Source of the DNA: Arthrobacter sp. U41
GTDB lineage: Bacteria; Actinomycetota; Actinomycetes; Actinomycetales; Micrococcaceae
Length of the DNA: 64,000 nucleotides
NCBI RefSeq assembly: GCF_007679325.1
Contig: NZ_VEGI01000006.1
Span: 62,001 to 126,000, forward strand
Direction of reading: 5' to 3'
The number at the start of each line of letters is the position of its first letter. The stretch's first letter is position 1. This document shows positions 16,218-25,275 of this stretch, piece by piece. Position numbers and translations under genes: made by a program. The notes below the pieces were generated by a model that was not told the origin of the DNA, did no database searches, and worked only from the letters and a program-made list of their open reading frames with translations.

Positions 16218-17408
16218 ATGTCCAAAGCTGACATCGACATCAACAACCTCCCGTACGCCGACGGCGACTTCTTCGCTTTCGAGCAGCTGCTCAGCGGCAA
16301 GGAGCAGGACCGACTCGCGGAGGTCCGCGAGTTCCTTGCCCGCGAGGTCAAGCCGATCGCCGTCGACTGCTGGAACCGCGCCGAGTTCCCGATGGACCTG
16401 ATCCCGAAACTTGCCGAGATCGACTTGGTCAGCCCGGTCCGGAGGCAGGGTTACTCCAACGTCTTCGCGGGAATCATGCACGCCGAAGCAACCCGCGCCG
16501 ACACGTCAATCGCCACCTTTATGGGTGTCCACGACGGACTCTTCACCGGCTCCATCGAGGCACTCGCCTCCCAGGAGCAGCAGGAAGCGTGGCTGCCGGA
16601 CATCTACTCACTCAAGAAGATCGGCGCCTTCGGCCTCACCGAACCGCTCGGCGGATCAGACGTCGCCGGCGGCACCCGCACCACGGCGCGCAAGGAGGGC
16701 GACAGCTGGATCCTCAATGGCGCCAAGCGCTGGATCGGAAACGCCACCTTCTCGGACTGGGTAGTCATCTACGCCCGGGACCTCGCCGACAACCAGGTCA
16801 AGGGATTCCTCGTCGACACCAAGACCGAGGGCTACCGCGCCACCAAGATCGAGAACAAGATCTCCCTGCGCACCGTGCAGAACGCGGACATCACCCTCGA
16901 CAACGTGGTGGTGCCGGACTTCTTCAAGCTCGCCAACGCCAACAGCTTCCGCGACACGAACAAAGTCCTCAAGGTCACCCGGCTGGCCGTTGCGTGGCAG
17001 GCAGTCGGCCAGCAGCTCGCCGCCTTCGACGTCGCCCGCCGGTACGCCGTGGAACGCAGCCAGTTCGGGCGCCCGATCGCCTCCTTCCAGCTGGTGCAGC
17101 ACCAGCTTGTCCAGATCCTCGGAAATGCTGTCAGCTCGATGGGCATGATGGTCCGGCTTTCCCAGCTGGAGGACCTCGGCCAGGCCAAGGACGAGCAGTC
17201 CGCCCTGGCCAAGGCCTTCACCACGGCTCGGATGCGTGAGAGTGTAGCCCTCGGTCGCAGCATCCTCGGCGGCAACGGGATCGTGACCGACTACGAGATG
17301 GCCAAGGTCTTCTCGGACGCCGAGGCCATCTACTCCTACGAAGGAACGCACGAGATCAACACGCTCGTCACCGGCCGGGCGATCACCGGCATCTCCGCGA
17401 TCGTCTAG
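16218..17408 (+). CDS. acyl-CoA dehydrogenase, glutaryl-CoA-dehydrogenase-like
   Basis: 396 residues of the FAD-dependent acyl-CoA dehydrogenase fold. The substrate/FAD segment is FGLTEPLGGSDVAGGTRTTA; the catalytic base is Glu374 in YSYEGTHEINTLVTGR. The YEGTHEIN context and LFTGSIEALASQEQQ resemble glutaryl-CoA dehydrogenases and related enzymes in actinobacteria, but the acyl chain cannot be fixed from sequence. Monocistronic: a tRNA terminator lies upstream and the convergent M23 gene downstream. The palindrome at 16144 suggests control by the same or a similar TetR protein as the leucine-type operon. Confidence 0.88.
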   Translation: MSKADIDINNLPYADGDFFAFEQLLSGKEQDRLAEVREFLAREVKPIAVDCWNRAEFPMDLIPKLAEIDLVSPVRRQGYSNVFAGIMHAEATRADTSIATFMGVHDGLFTGSIEALASQEQQEAWLPDIYSLKKIGAFGLTEPLGGSDVAGGTRTTARKEGDSWILNGAKRWIGNATFSDWVVIYARDLADNQVKGFLVDTKTEGYRATKIENKISLRTVQNADITLDNVVVPDFFKLANANSFRDTNKVLKVTRLAVAWQAVGQQLAAFDVARRYAVERSQFGRPIASFQLVQHQLVQILGNAVSSMGMMVRLSQLEDLGQAKDEQSALAKAFTTARMRESVALGRSILGGNGIVTDYEMAKVFSDAEAIYSYEGTHEINTLVTGRAITGISAIV

Positions 17409-17554
17409 CCCGCGGCGCCGGGTCTGGCTTGCCGCGGCGGCCCCGCCCGCGGCGCTGGCCTGGCCTGCGGTGCCCGGCCTGGCCTACGGCCTTTCGTCCC
17501 GCATCTCCGCCGCGCCCTTGCCTGCGGCCCCTCTCCTCGCATCTCCGCCGTACT

Positions 17555-18187
17555 TTATCCGGGTGCGGGATCCACGGGCGGCAGCAGGACGGAGGGCCGC
17601 AGGTTCGTCACGAAGGCCAGGGGATTGAGATAGTCCGCGCCGCGGCGGACGCCCCAGTGCACGCAGGGTCCCGGTCTGCAGTGGCCGGGCTGGATCCATC
17701 CCAGGACATCTCTTTCCGCGACGGCGTCGCCCGACGTGAGATCGCTGCGCACTGCCTCGAAGCTGCTGCGCAATCCATTTCCGTGGTCGATGGTGATGAC
17801 GGGGCGGTCCACCACGACGCCGACAAAGCTCACGGTTCCGGCCGCCGGTGAGGTGACTGGAGCGCCGTCGAACCCGGCCTGGAGATCGACGCCGCGGTGA
17901 CCGCTCAGCCATGGCCTCGCCGGCGGATCAAAGGCGCGCACGACGGCCGGCCGGGGATTCAGCGGCCAGCTCCACTCGCCGGCAGCCATGCCGGGACCCG
18001 GGCCCGGCGTCATGCCGGAGATCGGGCCGGCCTCCATACCGGAGCCCGGGCCCGACGTGATGCCGGACCCCTGGCGGACAGCGGTGCCGGACCCCAGGGC
18101 CGGGCCAGCGCCCGCTGACCCCACCCCGAGGACGAGCATGACAAGCAGTGCGGGAACAACGGCGGCACGGTTCGCCGGAATCTTCAT
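17555..18187 (-). CDS. secreted M23 family metallopeptidase
   Basis: 210 residues. A signal peptide (about residues 1-27, ending SAGAGPA) is followed by a Gly/Pro/Met low-complexity linker with repeated SGMxxGP units (residues 40-70). A LytM-type peptidase domain follows: His97 and Asp101 in GHRGVDL are zinc ligands, and the usual HxH is CxH (Cys175, His177 in CVHWGVRRG). That variant is common in actinobacterial homologues. A cell-wall role is likely. Divergent from rpsB, a gene pairing recurrent in actinobacteria; convergent with the acyl-CoA dehydrogenase. Confidence 0.85.
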   Translation of the reverse strand: MKIPANRAAVVPALLVMLVLGVGSAGAGPALGSGTAVRQGSGITSGPGSGMEAGPISGMTPGPGPGMAAGEWSWPLNPRPAVVRAFDPPARPWLSGHRGVDLQAGFDGAPVTSPAAGTVSFVGVVVDRPVITIDHGNGLRSSFEAVRSDLTSGDAVAERDVLGWIQPGHCRPGPCVHWGVRRGADYLNPLAFVTNLRPSVLLPPVDPAPG

Positions 18188-18695
18188 ACACCCAGCCTCC
18201 AGCTACCGCCGTGTTGCTGCTAGACCCGCCCGTGGCTATGTGGATAAGCCCGGCAGAGAATGTGCCCCAGACGGTTGCTCCAGGACCTCCGCAGCCGCTC
18301 CGGGGCCCCTCCGCAGCCCCCGGAAACCGTCCATTTCGGCACCGCCCCTGTAGTACACTTGGTGGAGCAGTTTGCTGTGCCCTCACGCTTGATCAACGTA
18401 TTTTGGCGAACATCTTTATGCGAGCAAAGTAGTTGTCCCAGCCGGCACACCTCATTCAGGGGTGCGGGGGAGCAGCAGCTGACTACGCGTATCCAGCCCT
18501 CCTCATTCGAAGCTTCAAATCTTCAGGGTGCGGAGGACTGCGCCTCTTTCGGTCCCGGCCCATGGCCGGGATAAGAAGCGCAGTGGATGCCAGGAGCACC
18601 GCCCGCCTGGGTGTTGCTAATCAACCGTCAACTATTGGCAGGGTAAGACAGCCCTTGGGCTCTCTCATGAATGACCTGCCGGAAGGAGCGTCGGC
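18188..18695 (+). other. divergent M23/rpsB region with a structured rpsB leader
   Basis: 508 bases without a credible gene. It must hold the promoters for both divergent genes; no hexamer pair was convincing. The clearest element is a long hairpin at 18537-18584: ACTGCGC pairs with GCGCAGT and encloses TCCCGGCC-CAT-GGCCGGGA (18553-18571). It lies about 110 bases before the start codon, so it is probably in the rpsB 5' UTR. The rpsB ribosome-binding site is GGAAGGAG at about 18680-18687. Confidence 0.6.
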
Positions 18696-19577
18696 ATGCC
18701 CGTCGTAACTATGCGCCAGCTGCTTGACAGCGGCGTCCACTTTGGACACCAGACCCGCCGTTGGAACCCGAAGATGAAGCGTTTCATCTTCACGGAGCGC
18801 AACGGCATCTACATCATTGACCTGCAGCAGTCGCTGTCCTACATCGACCGTGCCTACGAGTTCGTGAAGGCCACCGTTGCACACGGCGGCACCGTTCTCT
18901 TCGTCGGCACCAAGAAGCAGGCGCAGGAATCCATCGCCGAGCAGGCCACACGCGTTGGCCAGCCGTACGTCAACCAGCGTTGGCTCGGCGGTATGCTGAC
19001 CAACTTCCAGACGGTCTCCAAGCGCATCCAGCGCATGAAGGAACTCGAAGAGATCGACTTCGACGACGTCGCCGGTTCCGCGTACACCAAGAAGGAACTG
19101 CTGCTCCTTCGCCGCGAACTCACCAAGCTGGAAACCAACCTCGGTGGTATCCGCAACCTGACCAAGGCGCCGTCCGCGCTGTGGATCGTTGACACCAAGA
19201 AGGAACACCTTGCTGTCGACGAAGCCAAGAAGCTGAACATCCCGGTTGTTGCCATCCTGGACACCAACTGCGATCCGGACGAAGTCGACTTCCCGATCCC
19301 GGGCAACGACGACGCCATCCGCTCCGTCAACCTGCTGACCCGCGTTGTTGCTGACGCCGTTGCTGAGGGCCTCATCGCCCGCAACCAGCGCGCCACCGGC
19401 ACCACGGAAGCACCGGAAGAGCCGCTGGCCGAGTGGGAGCGCGAGCTCCTCGAAGGCAGCAAGGCCGAAGAAGCTGCTGCTGCTCCGGCCGCAGAAGCCA
19501 CTCCGGCTGCAGAAGAAGCACCCGCCGCTGCCGAGGAAGCTCCGGCTGCCGACGACGCCGCCGGCGAAGCCAAGTAG
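18696..19577 (+). CDS. rpsB: 30S ribosomal protein S2
   Basis: 293 residues. The S2 core is complete: [22 protein letters not shown] at the N-terminus, [24 protein letters not shown] and [14 protein letters not shown]. The core is followed by a roughly 45-residue Ala/Glu/Pro-rich acidic tail (from about residue 248), longer than in E. coli S2 (about 241 residues in total) but common in Arthrobacter-type actinobacteria. The start ATG at 18696 has GGAAGGAG upstream. First gene of rpsB-tsf-pyrH-frr-cdsA. Confidence 0.98.
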   Translation: MPVVTMRQLLDSGVHFGHQTRRWNPKMKRFIFTERNGIYIIDLQQSLSYIDRAYEFVKATVAHGGTVLFVGTKKQAQESIAEQATRVGQPYVNQRWLGGMLTNFQTVSKRIQRMKELEEIDFDDVAGSAYTKKELLLLRRELTKLETNLGGIRNLTKAPSALWIVDTKKEHLAVDEAKKLNIPVVAILDTNCDPDEVDFPIPGNDDAIRSVNLLTRVVADAVAEGLIARNQRATGTTEAPEEPLAEWERELLEGSKAEEAAAAPAAEATPAAEEAPAAAEEAPAADDAAGEAK

Positions 19578-19651
19578 TCAGACACCCTGACTGCCAGCTC
19601 AGCTGACAAATAAATCCGGATCTCCCCGCACGCTCTCCGCGGCGCAGGGGA

Positions 19652-19696
19652 ACTGACAGGATGGCCGCTCACAGGGTGAGCTGCCGTCCTGTCAGT
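19652..19696 (+). promoter_or_regulatory. rpsB-tsf intercistronic hairpin
   Basis: ACTGACAGGA (19652-19661) pairs exactly with TCCTGTCAGT (19687-19696). An inner stem GGC-GCTCAC/GTGAGC-GCC lies inside it. No T-run follows, so partial attenuation or mRNA processing between rpsB and tsf is more likely than full termination. Confidence 0.6.
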
Positions 19697-19734
19697 CCGT
19701 ACACCACATAAAATTTCTAGACAGAGGGGTTCAC

Positions 19735-20571
19735 ATGGCGAACTACACTGCCGCTGATATCAAGGCTCTGCGCGAGCGCACGGGCGCCGGCATGATGGAT
19801 GTCAAGAAGGCTCTTGACGAAGCCAACGGTGACGCCGAGAAGGCCATCGAAATCATCCGCATCAAGGGCCTCAAGGGCGCTACCAAGCGCGAAGGCCGCT
19901 CCACCGCAGAAGGCCTGGTTGCTGCCAAGGTCGACGGCGGCGTTGGCGTGATGATCGAAGTCAACTGCGAGACCGACTTCGTCGCGAAGGCTGACAAGTT
20001 CATCCAGCTCGCCGACCGGGTCCTGGCCATTGCAGTCGAGTCCGGCGCAGCCGATCTCGAGACCCTGCTGGCCACCGAGGTCGACGGCAAGCCGCTCTCC
20101 GAGGTCGTCGTCGAAGAAGGCGCCGTTCTGGGCGAGAAGGTTGTTGTCCGCCGCATCTCCCGCATCGAGGGCGCCACGGTCGACGCATACCTGCACAAGA
20201 CCTCCAAGGATCTCCCGGCCCAGGTCGGCGTCCTGTTCGCTGTTGACGGCGAAGGCGAAGCAGCTGCCACCGCAGCCCACGACGTCGCCGTCCACATCGC
20301 TGCGATGTCCCCGAACTACCTCTCCCGCGAGGATGTTCCGGCCGAGCTCGTCGAGTCCGAGCGTCGCATCGCCGAGGAGACCGCCAAGGCTGAAGGCAAG
20401 CCCGAAGCAGCGATGACCAAGATCGTGGAAGGCCGCGTCACGGGCTTCTACAAGGGCGAGGTCCTCCTCGACCAGGCATTCGCCAAGGATGCCAAGAAGT
20501 CTGTCGCTCAGGTCCTCGAAGAGGCCGGCGTCAAGGGCACCGCATTCACGCGTTTCCGCGTCGGTTCCTAG
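19735..20571 (+). CDS. tsf: elongation factor Ts
   Basis: 278 residues. The N-terminal UBA-like domain reads MANYTAADIKALRERTGAGMMDVKKAL. The nucleotide-exchange motif TDFVAKAD is at residues 80-87. The C-terminal dimerisation region ends AGVKGTAFTRFRVGS. EF-Ts releases GDP from EF-Tu during elongation. The ATG at 19735 follows GAGGGG with good spacing. Separated from rpsB by 157 bases holding a strong hairpin, and followed by a clear intrinsic terminator, so pyrH needs its own promoter. Confidence 0.98.
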   Translation: MANYTAADIKALRERTGAGMMDVKKALDEANGDAEKAIEIIRIKGLKGATKREGRSTAEGLVAAKVDGGVGVMIEVNCETDFVAKADKFIQLADRVLAIAVESGAADLETLLATEVDGKPLSEVVVEEGAVLGEKVVVRRISRIEGATVDAYLHKTSKDLPAQVGVLFAVDGEGEAAATAAHDVAVHIAAMSPNYLSREDVPAELVESERRIAEETAKAEGKPEAAMTKIVEGRVTGFYKGEVLLDQAFAKDAKKSVAQVLEEAGVKGTAFTRFRVGS

Positions 20572-20596
20572 TCAGACACTAGTCAGACACGCTGAG

Positions 20597-20626
20597 GGGG
20601 TGGTCACTGCGGTGGCCACCCCTTTT
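20597..20626 (+). terminator. intrinsic terminator after tsf
   Basis: GGGGTGGTCA (20597-20606) pairs with TGGCCACCCC (20613-20622; one G-U pair) and is followed by TTTT. Confidence 0.88.
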
Positions 20627-20656
20627 GCATGCAACCGGGACACCCTCCCGAAAGAA

Positions 20657-20716
20657 TCCGGGCAGATCCGGCAACCTCCGGGCAGTCCCGGAAGATCCGG
20701 ATAAATCCGGGTCCGG
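20657..20716. repeat. TCCGG repeats phased at about 10 bp before pyrH
   Basis: TCCGG starts at 20657, 20667, 20677, 20696, 20706 and 20712, with a TCCCGG variant filling the gap at 20686. Five of the six copies fall on a near-exact 10-bp grid 65-125 bases before the pyrH start. Helical phasing suggests a protein-binding array or a curved-DNA element in the pyrH promoter region. Confidence 0.7.
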
Positions 20717-20781
20717 GCCGAATGACTCCTTTGGCCCCCGGCACGATAACCTTTTGCAGAGTTCACCAACGGGAAGGCACC

Positions 20782-21519
20782 ATGGAAACCGTCACTACTT
20801 CAGCCCAGCCAAAGAAGAGCCGGCGTCGAGTCCTGTTGAAGCTTTCCGGCGAGGTCTTCGGCGGCGGGAAGCTGGGCGTCGACCCTGATACCGTCCGGGG
20901 CGTTGCCAAGCAGATCGCCGCGGCGGTCCCCGACGTGGAGGTCGCGATCGTCGTCGGCGGCGGTAACTTCTTCCGCGGCGCCGAACTGTCGCAGAGCGGC
21001 ATGGACCGTTCCCGCGCCGACTACATGGGCATGCTCGGCACGGTCATGAACTGCCTGGCCCTCCAGGACTTCCTGGAACAGGCCGGCGTCGAAACCCGTG
21101 TGCAGAGCGCCATCACCATGGGCCAGGTGGCAGAGGCGTACATTCCGCGCCGCGCCATCCGCCACATGGAAAAGGGCCGTGTGGTCATCTTCGGCGCTGG
21201 CGCCGGTCTGCCGTACTTCTCCACTGACACCGTGGCCGCGCAGCGCGCCATGGAGGTCCACGCCGACGTCGTCCTGATGGCGAAGAGCGGGGTGGACGGC
21301 GTGTACACCGCAGACCCGAAGAAGGACCCCACGGCCGAGAAGCTGCACCACCTCAGCTATGACGACGCGCTGCGCCGCGACATCCGCGTGATGGACCAGA
21401 CCGCCATGACCATGTGCAAGGACAACAACCTCACCATGGTGGTGTTTGGCATGGAGGGCGAGGGCAACGTCACCCGGGCCATCCTCGGCGAGGACCTGGG
21501 CACCGTCGTCACCCCCTAG
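20782..21519 (+). CDS. pyrH: UMP kinase
   Basis: 245 residues of the amino-acid-kinase fold: [16 protein letters not shown] (phosphate binding), [10 protein letters not shown], then [20 protein letters not shown] near the C-terminus. It phosphorylates UMP to UDP with ATP, the bacterial hexameric enzyme regulated by GTP and UTP. An open frame runs 51 codons further upstream through the phased TCCGG repeats. The ATG at 20782 with GGGAAGG just before it gives the conserved N-terminus. A terminator separates it from tsf; frr follows after 122 bases. Confidence 0.97.
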   Translation: METVTTSAQPKKSRRRVLLKLSGEVFGGGKLGVDPDTVRGVAKQIAAAVPDVEVAIVVGGGNFFRGAELSQSGMDRSRADYMGMLGTVMNCLALQDFLEQAGVETRVQSAITMGQVAEAYIPRRAIRHMEKGRVVIFGAGAGLPYFSTDTVAAQRAMEVHADVVLMAKSGVDGVYTADPKKDPTAEKLHHLSYDDALRRDIRVMDQTAMTMCKDNNLTMVVFGMEGEGNVTRAILGEDLGTVVTP

Positions 21520-21641
21520 CAACGGCTAGGATGTTTTCAGGACATTTCCGCACCTCGAAGCCCGGGGCCAGCAGGCGGAACGCCATTAAGACCGTGCAGC
21601 ACCCCGCCAGCGGCGGATGCACCAATTTCTGAGGAGAGATC

Positions 21642-22199
21642 GTGATCGAAGAAACCTTGCTCGAAGCCGGGGACAAGATGGACAAGGCGGTTGAAGTAGC
21701 CAAGGAAGACTTCGCCTCGATCCGCACCGGCCGTGCCAACCCGGGCCTCTACAACAAAGTGCTGGTGGACTACTACGGCTCACCCACGCCGTTGCAGCAG
21801 CTGGCCTCCTTTGCCATCCCGGACGCCCGCACCATCCTCATCACGCCGTTCGACAAGACCGCCCTGCGCGACATCGAGCGTGCCTTGAGCGACTCCGAAG
21901 TGGGAGCCAACCCCTCCAACGACGGCAACGTCATCCGGATCACCATCCCGGACCTGACGGCCGAGCGCCGCAAGGAATACGTCAAGATCGTCAAGTCCAA
22001 GGGTGAGGACGCCAAGGTGTCCATCCGCAACATCCGCCGCAAGGCGAAGGAAACCCTGGACAAGCTGGTCAAGGACGGCGAAGCCGGCGAGGACGAGGGC
22101 AGCCGCGCCGAGAAGGAACTGGACGCCATCACCAAAGCCCACGTCGACGGCATCGACGAGCTTCTCAAGCGCAAGGAAGCCGAGCTGCTCGAGGTCTGA
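21642..22199 (+). CDS. frr: ribosome recycling factor
   Basis: 185 residues, the normal RRF length. The typical segments are present: [80 protein letters not shown] and a C-terminal helical coiled coil. It splits post-termination ribosomes with EF-G. GTG at 21642 is preceded by GAGGAGAG. The stop overlaps the cdsA start by one base (TGATG), so the two are coupled. Confidence 0.98.
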   Translation: MIEETLLEAGDKMDKAVEVAKEDFASIRTGRANPGLYNKVLVDYYGSPTPLQQLASFAIPDARTILITPFDKTALRDIERALSDSEVGANPSNDGNVIRITIPDLTAERRKEYVKIVKSKGEDAKVSIRNIRRKAKETLDKLVKDGEAGEDEGSRAEKELDAITKAHVDGIDELLKRKEAELLEV

Positions 22200-23119
22200 T
22201 GGCGCAGGAACAGGGGGACCCCGGAGCGCACCTCCGGGTACGGGGGAAGCAGCGGAGGAACCCGACGCCGAAGGCAGGCAGGAATCTTCCCGCCGCCACC
22301 GCTGTGGGCCTCGGCATGCTCATCTTCGTGCTCGGCGGATTATTGTTCCTGCCGCTGGGGTTCGTGCTCATTGTCACCACCTTCGCGATCTTCGGTGTCT
22401 GGGAAGTTTTCCGGGCCCTGGAGGCCTCGGGCACCAGGCTGCCGATCATCCCGGTGATGACGGGCACGATTGCGATGCCGGCCGCGGCCTACTTCGGCGG
22501 CCTCGAAAGCCTCCTGTTCGTGATGATGCTCAGCAGCGTCGCCGCGCTGATCTGGCGGTCCCTTGAGGGCGCCGCCGGATCCGCGCGCAGCATTTTCGCC
22601 GGCGTCTTCACGCTGGCCTGGGTCCCGTTCCTGATCAGCTTCGCGGTGCTGCCGCTGCACACGTTCGTGGGGGAGACCCCGGTGGGGCTGTGGCCCGACG
22701 GCGTTATTCCGCCGGGAGCGTGGCAGATCGCCACCCTGCTGCTGCTGGTGGTGGCCAACGACACCTTCGGATATCTTGTCGGCGCCTCGCTCGGCAAGCA
22801 TCCGATGGCGCCGAAGATCAGCCCCAAAAAAAGCTGGGAGGGTTTCGCCGGATCCATGGGCGGGGCTACGGCAGTCGGTGTGCTCGCCGCCGTTTTCCTG
22901 CTGGACAAGCCCTGGTGGGTGGGCGTGGTGCTGGCCGTGGGTATGGTGGCTGCGGCCACCGCAGGGGACCTCTCGGAATCCATGGTGAAGCGCGAACTCG
23001 GGATCAAGGATATGAGCAGCATCCTGCCCGGCCACGGCGGGGTTATGGACCGCCTGGACTCAATCGTCTTCGCGTCCCCGGTGGCCTTTATCCTCTACTC
23101 AATCTTCGCCGGCGCGTGA
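22199..23119 (+). CDS. cdsA: phosphatidate cytidylyltransferase
   Basis: 306 residues. A polar N-terminus of about 35 residues is followed by about eight membrane helices. The C-terminal CDP-diacylglycerol synthase signature is clear: GDLSESMVKRELGIKDMSS followed by LPGHGGVMDRLDS. It converts phosphatidate and CTP into CDP-diacylglycerol, the precursor for PG, PI and cardiolipin. It would feed the CDP-alcohol transferase at 12.9 kb. Starts one base inside the frr stop, an overlap typical of this conserved block. Confidence 0.95.
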   Translation: MAQEQGDPGAHLRVRGKQRRNPTPKAGRNLPAATAVGLGMLIFVLGGLLFLPLGFVLIVTTFAIFGVWEVFRALEASGTRLPIIPVMTGTIAMPAAAYFGGLESLLFVMMLSSVAALIWRSLEGAAGSARSIFAGVFTLAWVPFLISFAVLPLHTFVGETPVGLWPDGVIPPGAWQIATLLLLVVANDTFGYLVGASLGKHPMAPKISPKKSWEGFAGSMGGATAVGVLAAVFLLDKPWWVGVVLAVGMVAAATAGDLSESMVKRELGIKDMSSILPGHGGVMDRLDSIVFASPVAFILYSIFAGA

Positions 23120-23199
23120 GGGACTTCCGCCTCCGCCCCCGGCCCTAGAATGGTGCCGGGCAAACCAGCCGAACGGCATTGAAGGAAACAAAAGTAACA

Positions 23200-23778
23200 G
23201 TGGACATTCAACGGCAGATTCCTGCTTCCTTTGACCGCGTGCAGCGGAATCAGTACGGCTACAACGCCAAGCAAGTGGACCAGTTCATGCAGCGGGCGCG
23301 GGTTTCGTTCGAATCGCCCGGTTCCGCCGCCCGTCCGGTCAAAAGCGCAGACGTCAGGGCCGTGTCCTTTGACCCCGTTAAGGGCGGCTACTCCGCATCC
23401 GCCGTGGACGCCGCCCTGGACCGCCTGGAGGATGCCCTCGCCTTGCGGGAGCGCGACGAACTGGTGGCCGAACGTGGCGAGGACGCCTGGCTCCGCGAAA
23501 TCGGCCGGCTGGCCGGCCTGCTCCGCGGACGGCTGCACCGCCCCGACGGCGAGCGTTTCCGGCGTCCGGCCAAGGCCAAGGCGCGCAGCTACAACACTAC
23601 CGACGTGGATGACCTCTGCCACGACCTGATCGGCTACCTCGAAGAGGACAAGCCGCTGAGCGTGGACAATGTCCGCCGCGCCGTGTTCCGGCCCGCCGTC
23701 GGCAAGGACGGTTACGAGGAAAACCAGGTGGACGCCTTCCTGGACCGCGTCGTTGAGCTGATGGCCGCCATCGACTGA
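23200..23778 (+). CDS. DivIVA-domain (Wag31-like) protein with paired repeats
   Basis: 192 residues from a GTG at 23200. Two DivIVA-like motifs are visible near the ends: FDRVQRNQYGYNAKQVDQFM at the start and FRPAVGKDGYEENQVDAFLD at the end, with a third related copy in the middle (FDPVKGGYSASAVDAALDRL). The long coiled coil of true DivIVA/Wag31 is missing, so this is a short accessory member rather than the polar-growth scaffold. An in-frame TTG at 23179 exists but has no ribosome-binding site; AAGGAAA precedes the GTG. Ends 6 bases before the convergent symporter gene. Confidence 0.8.
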   Translation: MDIQRQIPASFDRVQRNQYGYNAKQVDQFMQRARVSFESPGSAARPVKSADVRAVSFDPVKGGYSASAVDAALDRLEDALALRERDELVAERGEDAWLREIGRLAGLLRGRLHRPDGERFRRPAKAKARSYNTTDVDDLCHDLIGYLEEDKPLSVDNVRRAVFRPAVGKDGYEENQVDAFLDRVVELMAAID

Positions 23779-23784
23779 GCGCCC

Positions 23785-25275
23785 TCAGCGCTCGGTGACC
23801 AACGGCCGTTCCGGCGTGTGCAGCCGGGTCATCAGCCGGGTGATGGTCCGCGGCACGCGGCCGCGGGTGGCTCGGGAGACCAGGACCATCACGGCAAACG
23901 CCGCCGGCACCGTCCAGGCAGCGGGCTGCGCCAGCCACGCCGGGGTTCCGCCTGGACTCAGCCAGGCTCCGGCCAACATCGCCCCGCCGCACAGCACCGC
24001 GCCGGTCACCATGCCGGCGATCGCCCCGGCGTCGGTCAGTCCGCGCCACCAGATGCCCAGCAGGAGCACCGGACAAATCGTCGACGCGGTAAACGCAAAC
24101 ACCATCCCCACACTCCCGGCCAGCGCGAGCGAACCCGTCATCGACGCGATGCCCAGCGGGACCACCGCCGAAATCACGGCCGCCCGCCGGAAGCCCTGCA
24201 CACTGCCGCCGAACAGGTCCTGGCTGATCACCCCGGCAAGCGAGACCACCAGCCCGGAGGTCGTGGACAGGAACGCGGCAAACGCTCCGGCCACCACCAG
24301 CGCGGACAGCAGGTCACCGGCCATCCCGCCAATCAGCTCCCCGGGCAGCAGCAGAACCAGCGCATCGGCCTGCCCGCTCTGCGCCAGGTGCGGGGCGAAG
24401 ACCCGGCCGATCAGCCCGTATGCCGTCGGGAACAGGTAGAAGACCGACAACAGGCCCAGGACTATCAGGGTGGTCCGGCGGGCCGACTGCCCGTCCGGGT
24501 TCGTGTAGAAGCGCACCAGCACATGCGGCAGACCCAGGGTCCCGAAGAGCAGCGCCACGAGCAGGGAGATGTTCTGGTACAGGCCCGCCGGGGCCGCGCC
24601 GGTGGGGTTCGCGGACGCCTCCGCCACCGCAGCAGTTCCGGAGTCCGCAAGGACGAAGACGATGAACAGGATCGGCACCGCCAGCGCCGTCAATTTCAGC
24701 CAGTACTGGAACGCCTGAACGAAGGTAATGGACCGCATGCCGCCCGCGACGACGGTGACGCAGACGACCACGACTACCGCCACCATCCCCACCCACGCCG
24801 GCAGCCCGGTGGTGATCCGGATGGCCAGCGCCGCGCCGTGGAGCTGCGGGACGATATAGAGCCAGCCGACAATCACGACGACGACGCTCGTGACGCTGCG
24901 GACCACCCGCGAATCGAGCCGCGCCTCGGTGAAGTCGGGAATCGTGTAGGCGCCGGAACGGCGGAGCGGCGCGGCAACGAAGAGCAGCAGCATCAGGTAC
25001 CCCGCGGTGTATCCCACCGGAAACCAGAGGGCGTCCGTGCCGGAGAGCAGGATGAGTCCGGCCACGCCGAGGAAGCTCGCCGCCGACAGGTATTCCCCGC
25101 CGATCGCCGAGGCGTTCCACCAGGGCCGGACCGTCCGGGACGCCACGTAGAAGTCCCCGGTGGTGCGCGAGATCCGCAGCCCGTAGAAACCGATGCCGGC
25201 CGTGGCCAGCGAGACGGCGGCGAACGCCGCGATGGCGACGGCCGGGTTCACGGGCGCCTCACTTGTCCCCGACAA
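23785..25275 (-). CDS. sodium:solute symporter (cation acetate/pyruvate symporter-like)
   Basis: 496 residues, about thirteen membrane helices of the SSS family. The conserved segment near residue 55 is GGEYLSAASFLGVAGLILL, equivalent to AGDYLSAASFLGITGAI in the second symporter at 28.3 kb. Relatives (ActP, MctC) import acetate, pyruvate or propionate with Na+ or H+. Last gene of a four-gene minus-strand operon: LytS-type kinase, LytTR regulator, small membrane protein, symporter. It overlaps the upstream small gene by 17 bases. The neighbouring kinase is probably its regulator or its sensing partner. Confidence 0.9.
   Translation of the reverse strand: MSGTSEAPVNPAVAIAAFAAVSLATAGIGFYGLRISRTTGDFYVASRTVRPWWNASAIGGEYLSAASFLGVAGLILLSGTDALWFPVGYTAGYLMLLLFVAAPLRRSGAYTIPDFTEARLDSRVVRSVTSVVVVIVGWLYIVPQLHGAALAIRITTGLPAWVGMVAVVVVVCVTVVAGGMRSITFVQAFQYWLKLTALAVPILFIVFVLADSGTAAVAEASANPTGAAPAGLYQNISLLVALLFGTLGLPHVLVRFYTNPDGQSARRTTLIVLGLLSVFYLFPTAYGLIGRVFAPHLAQSGQADALVLLLPGELIGGMAGDLLSALVVAGAFAAFLSTTSGLVVSLAGVISQDLFGGSVQGFRRAAVISAVVPLGIASMTGSLALAGSVGMVFAFTASTICPVLLLGIWWRGLTDAGAIAGMVTGAVLCGGAMLAGAWLSPGGTPAWLAQPAAWTVPAAFAVMVLVSRATRGRVPRTITRLMTRLHTPERPLVTER

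Noticed and set aside
15885..16481. Minus-strand open frame ending GLLGLEPRTLGL
   Set aside because: Its end is the tRNA read in reverse, a well-known false protein; the rest is antisense to an acyl-CoA dehydrogenase start and its promoter region.
23179..23199. TTG start for the DivIVA-like gene
   Set aside because: It lacks a ribosome-binding site; the GTG at 23200 follows AAGGAAA and gives the usual family N-terminus.
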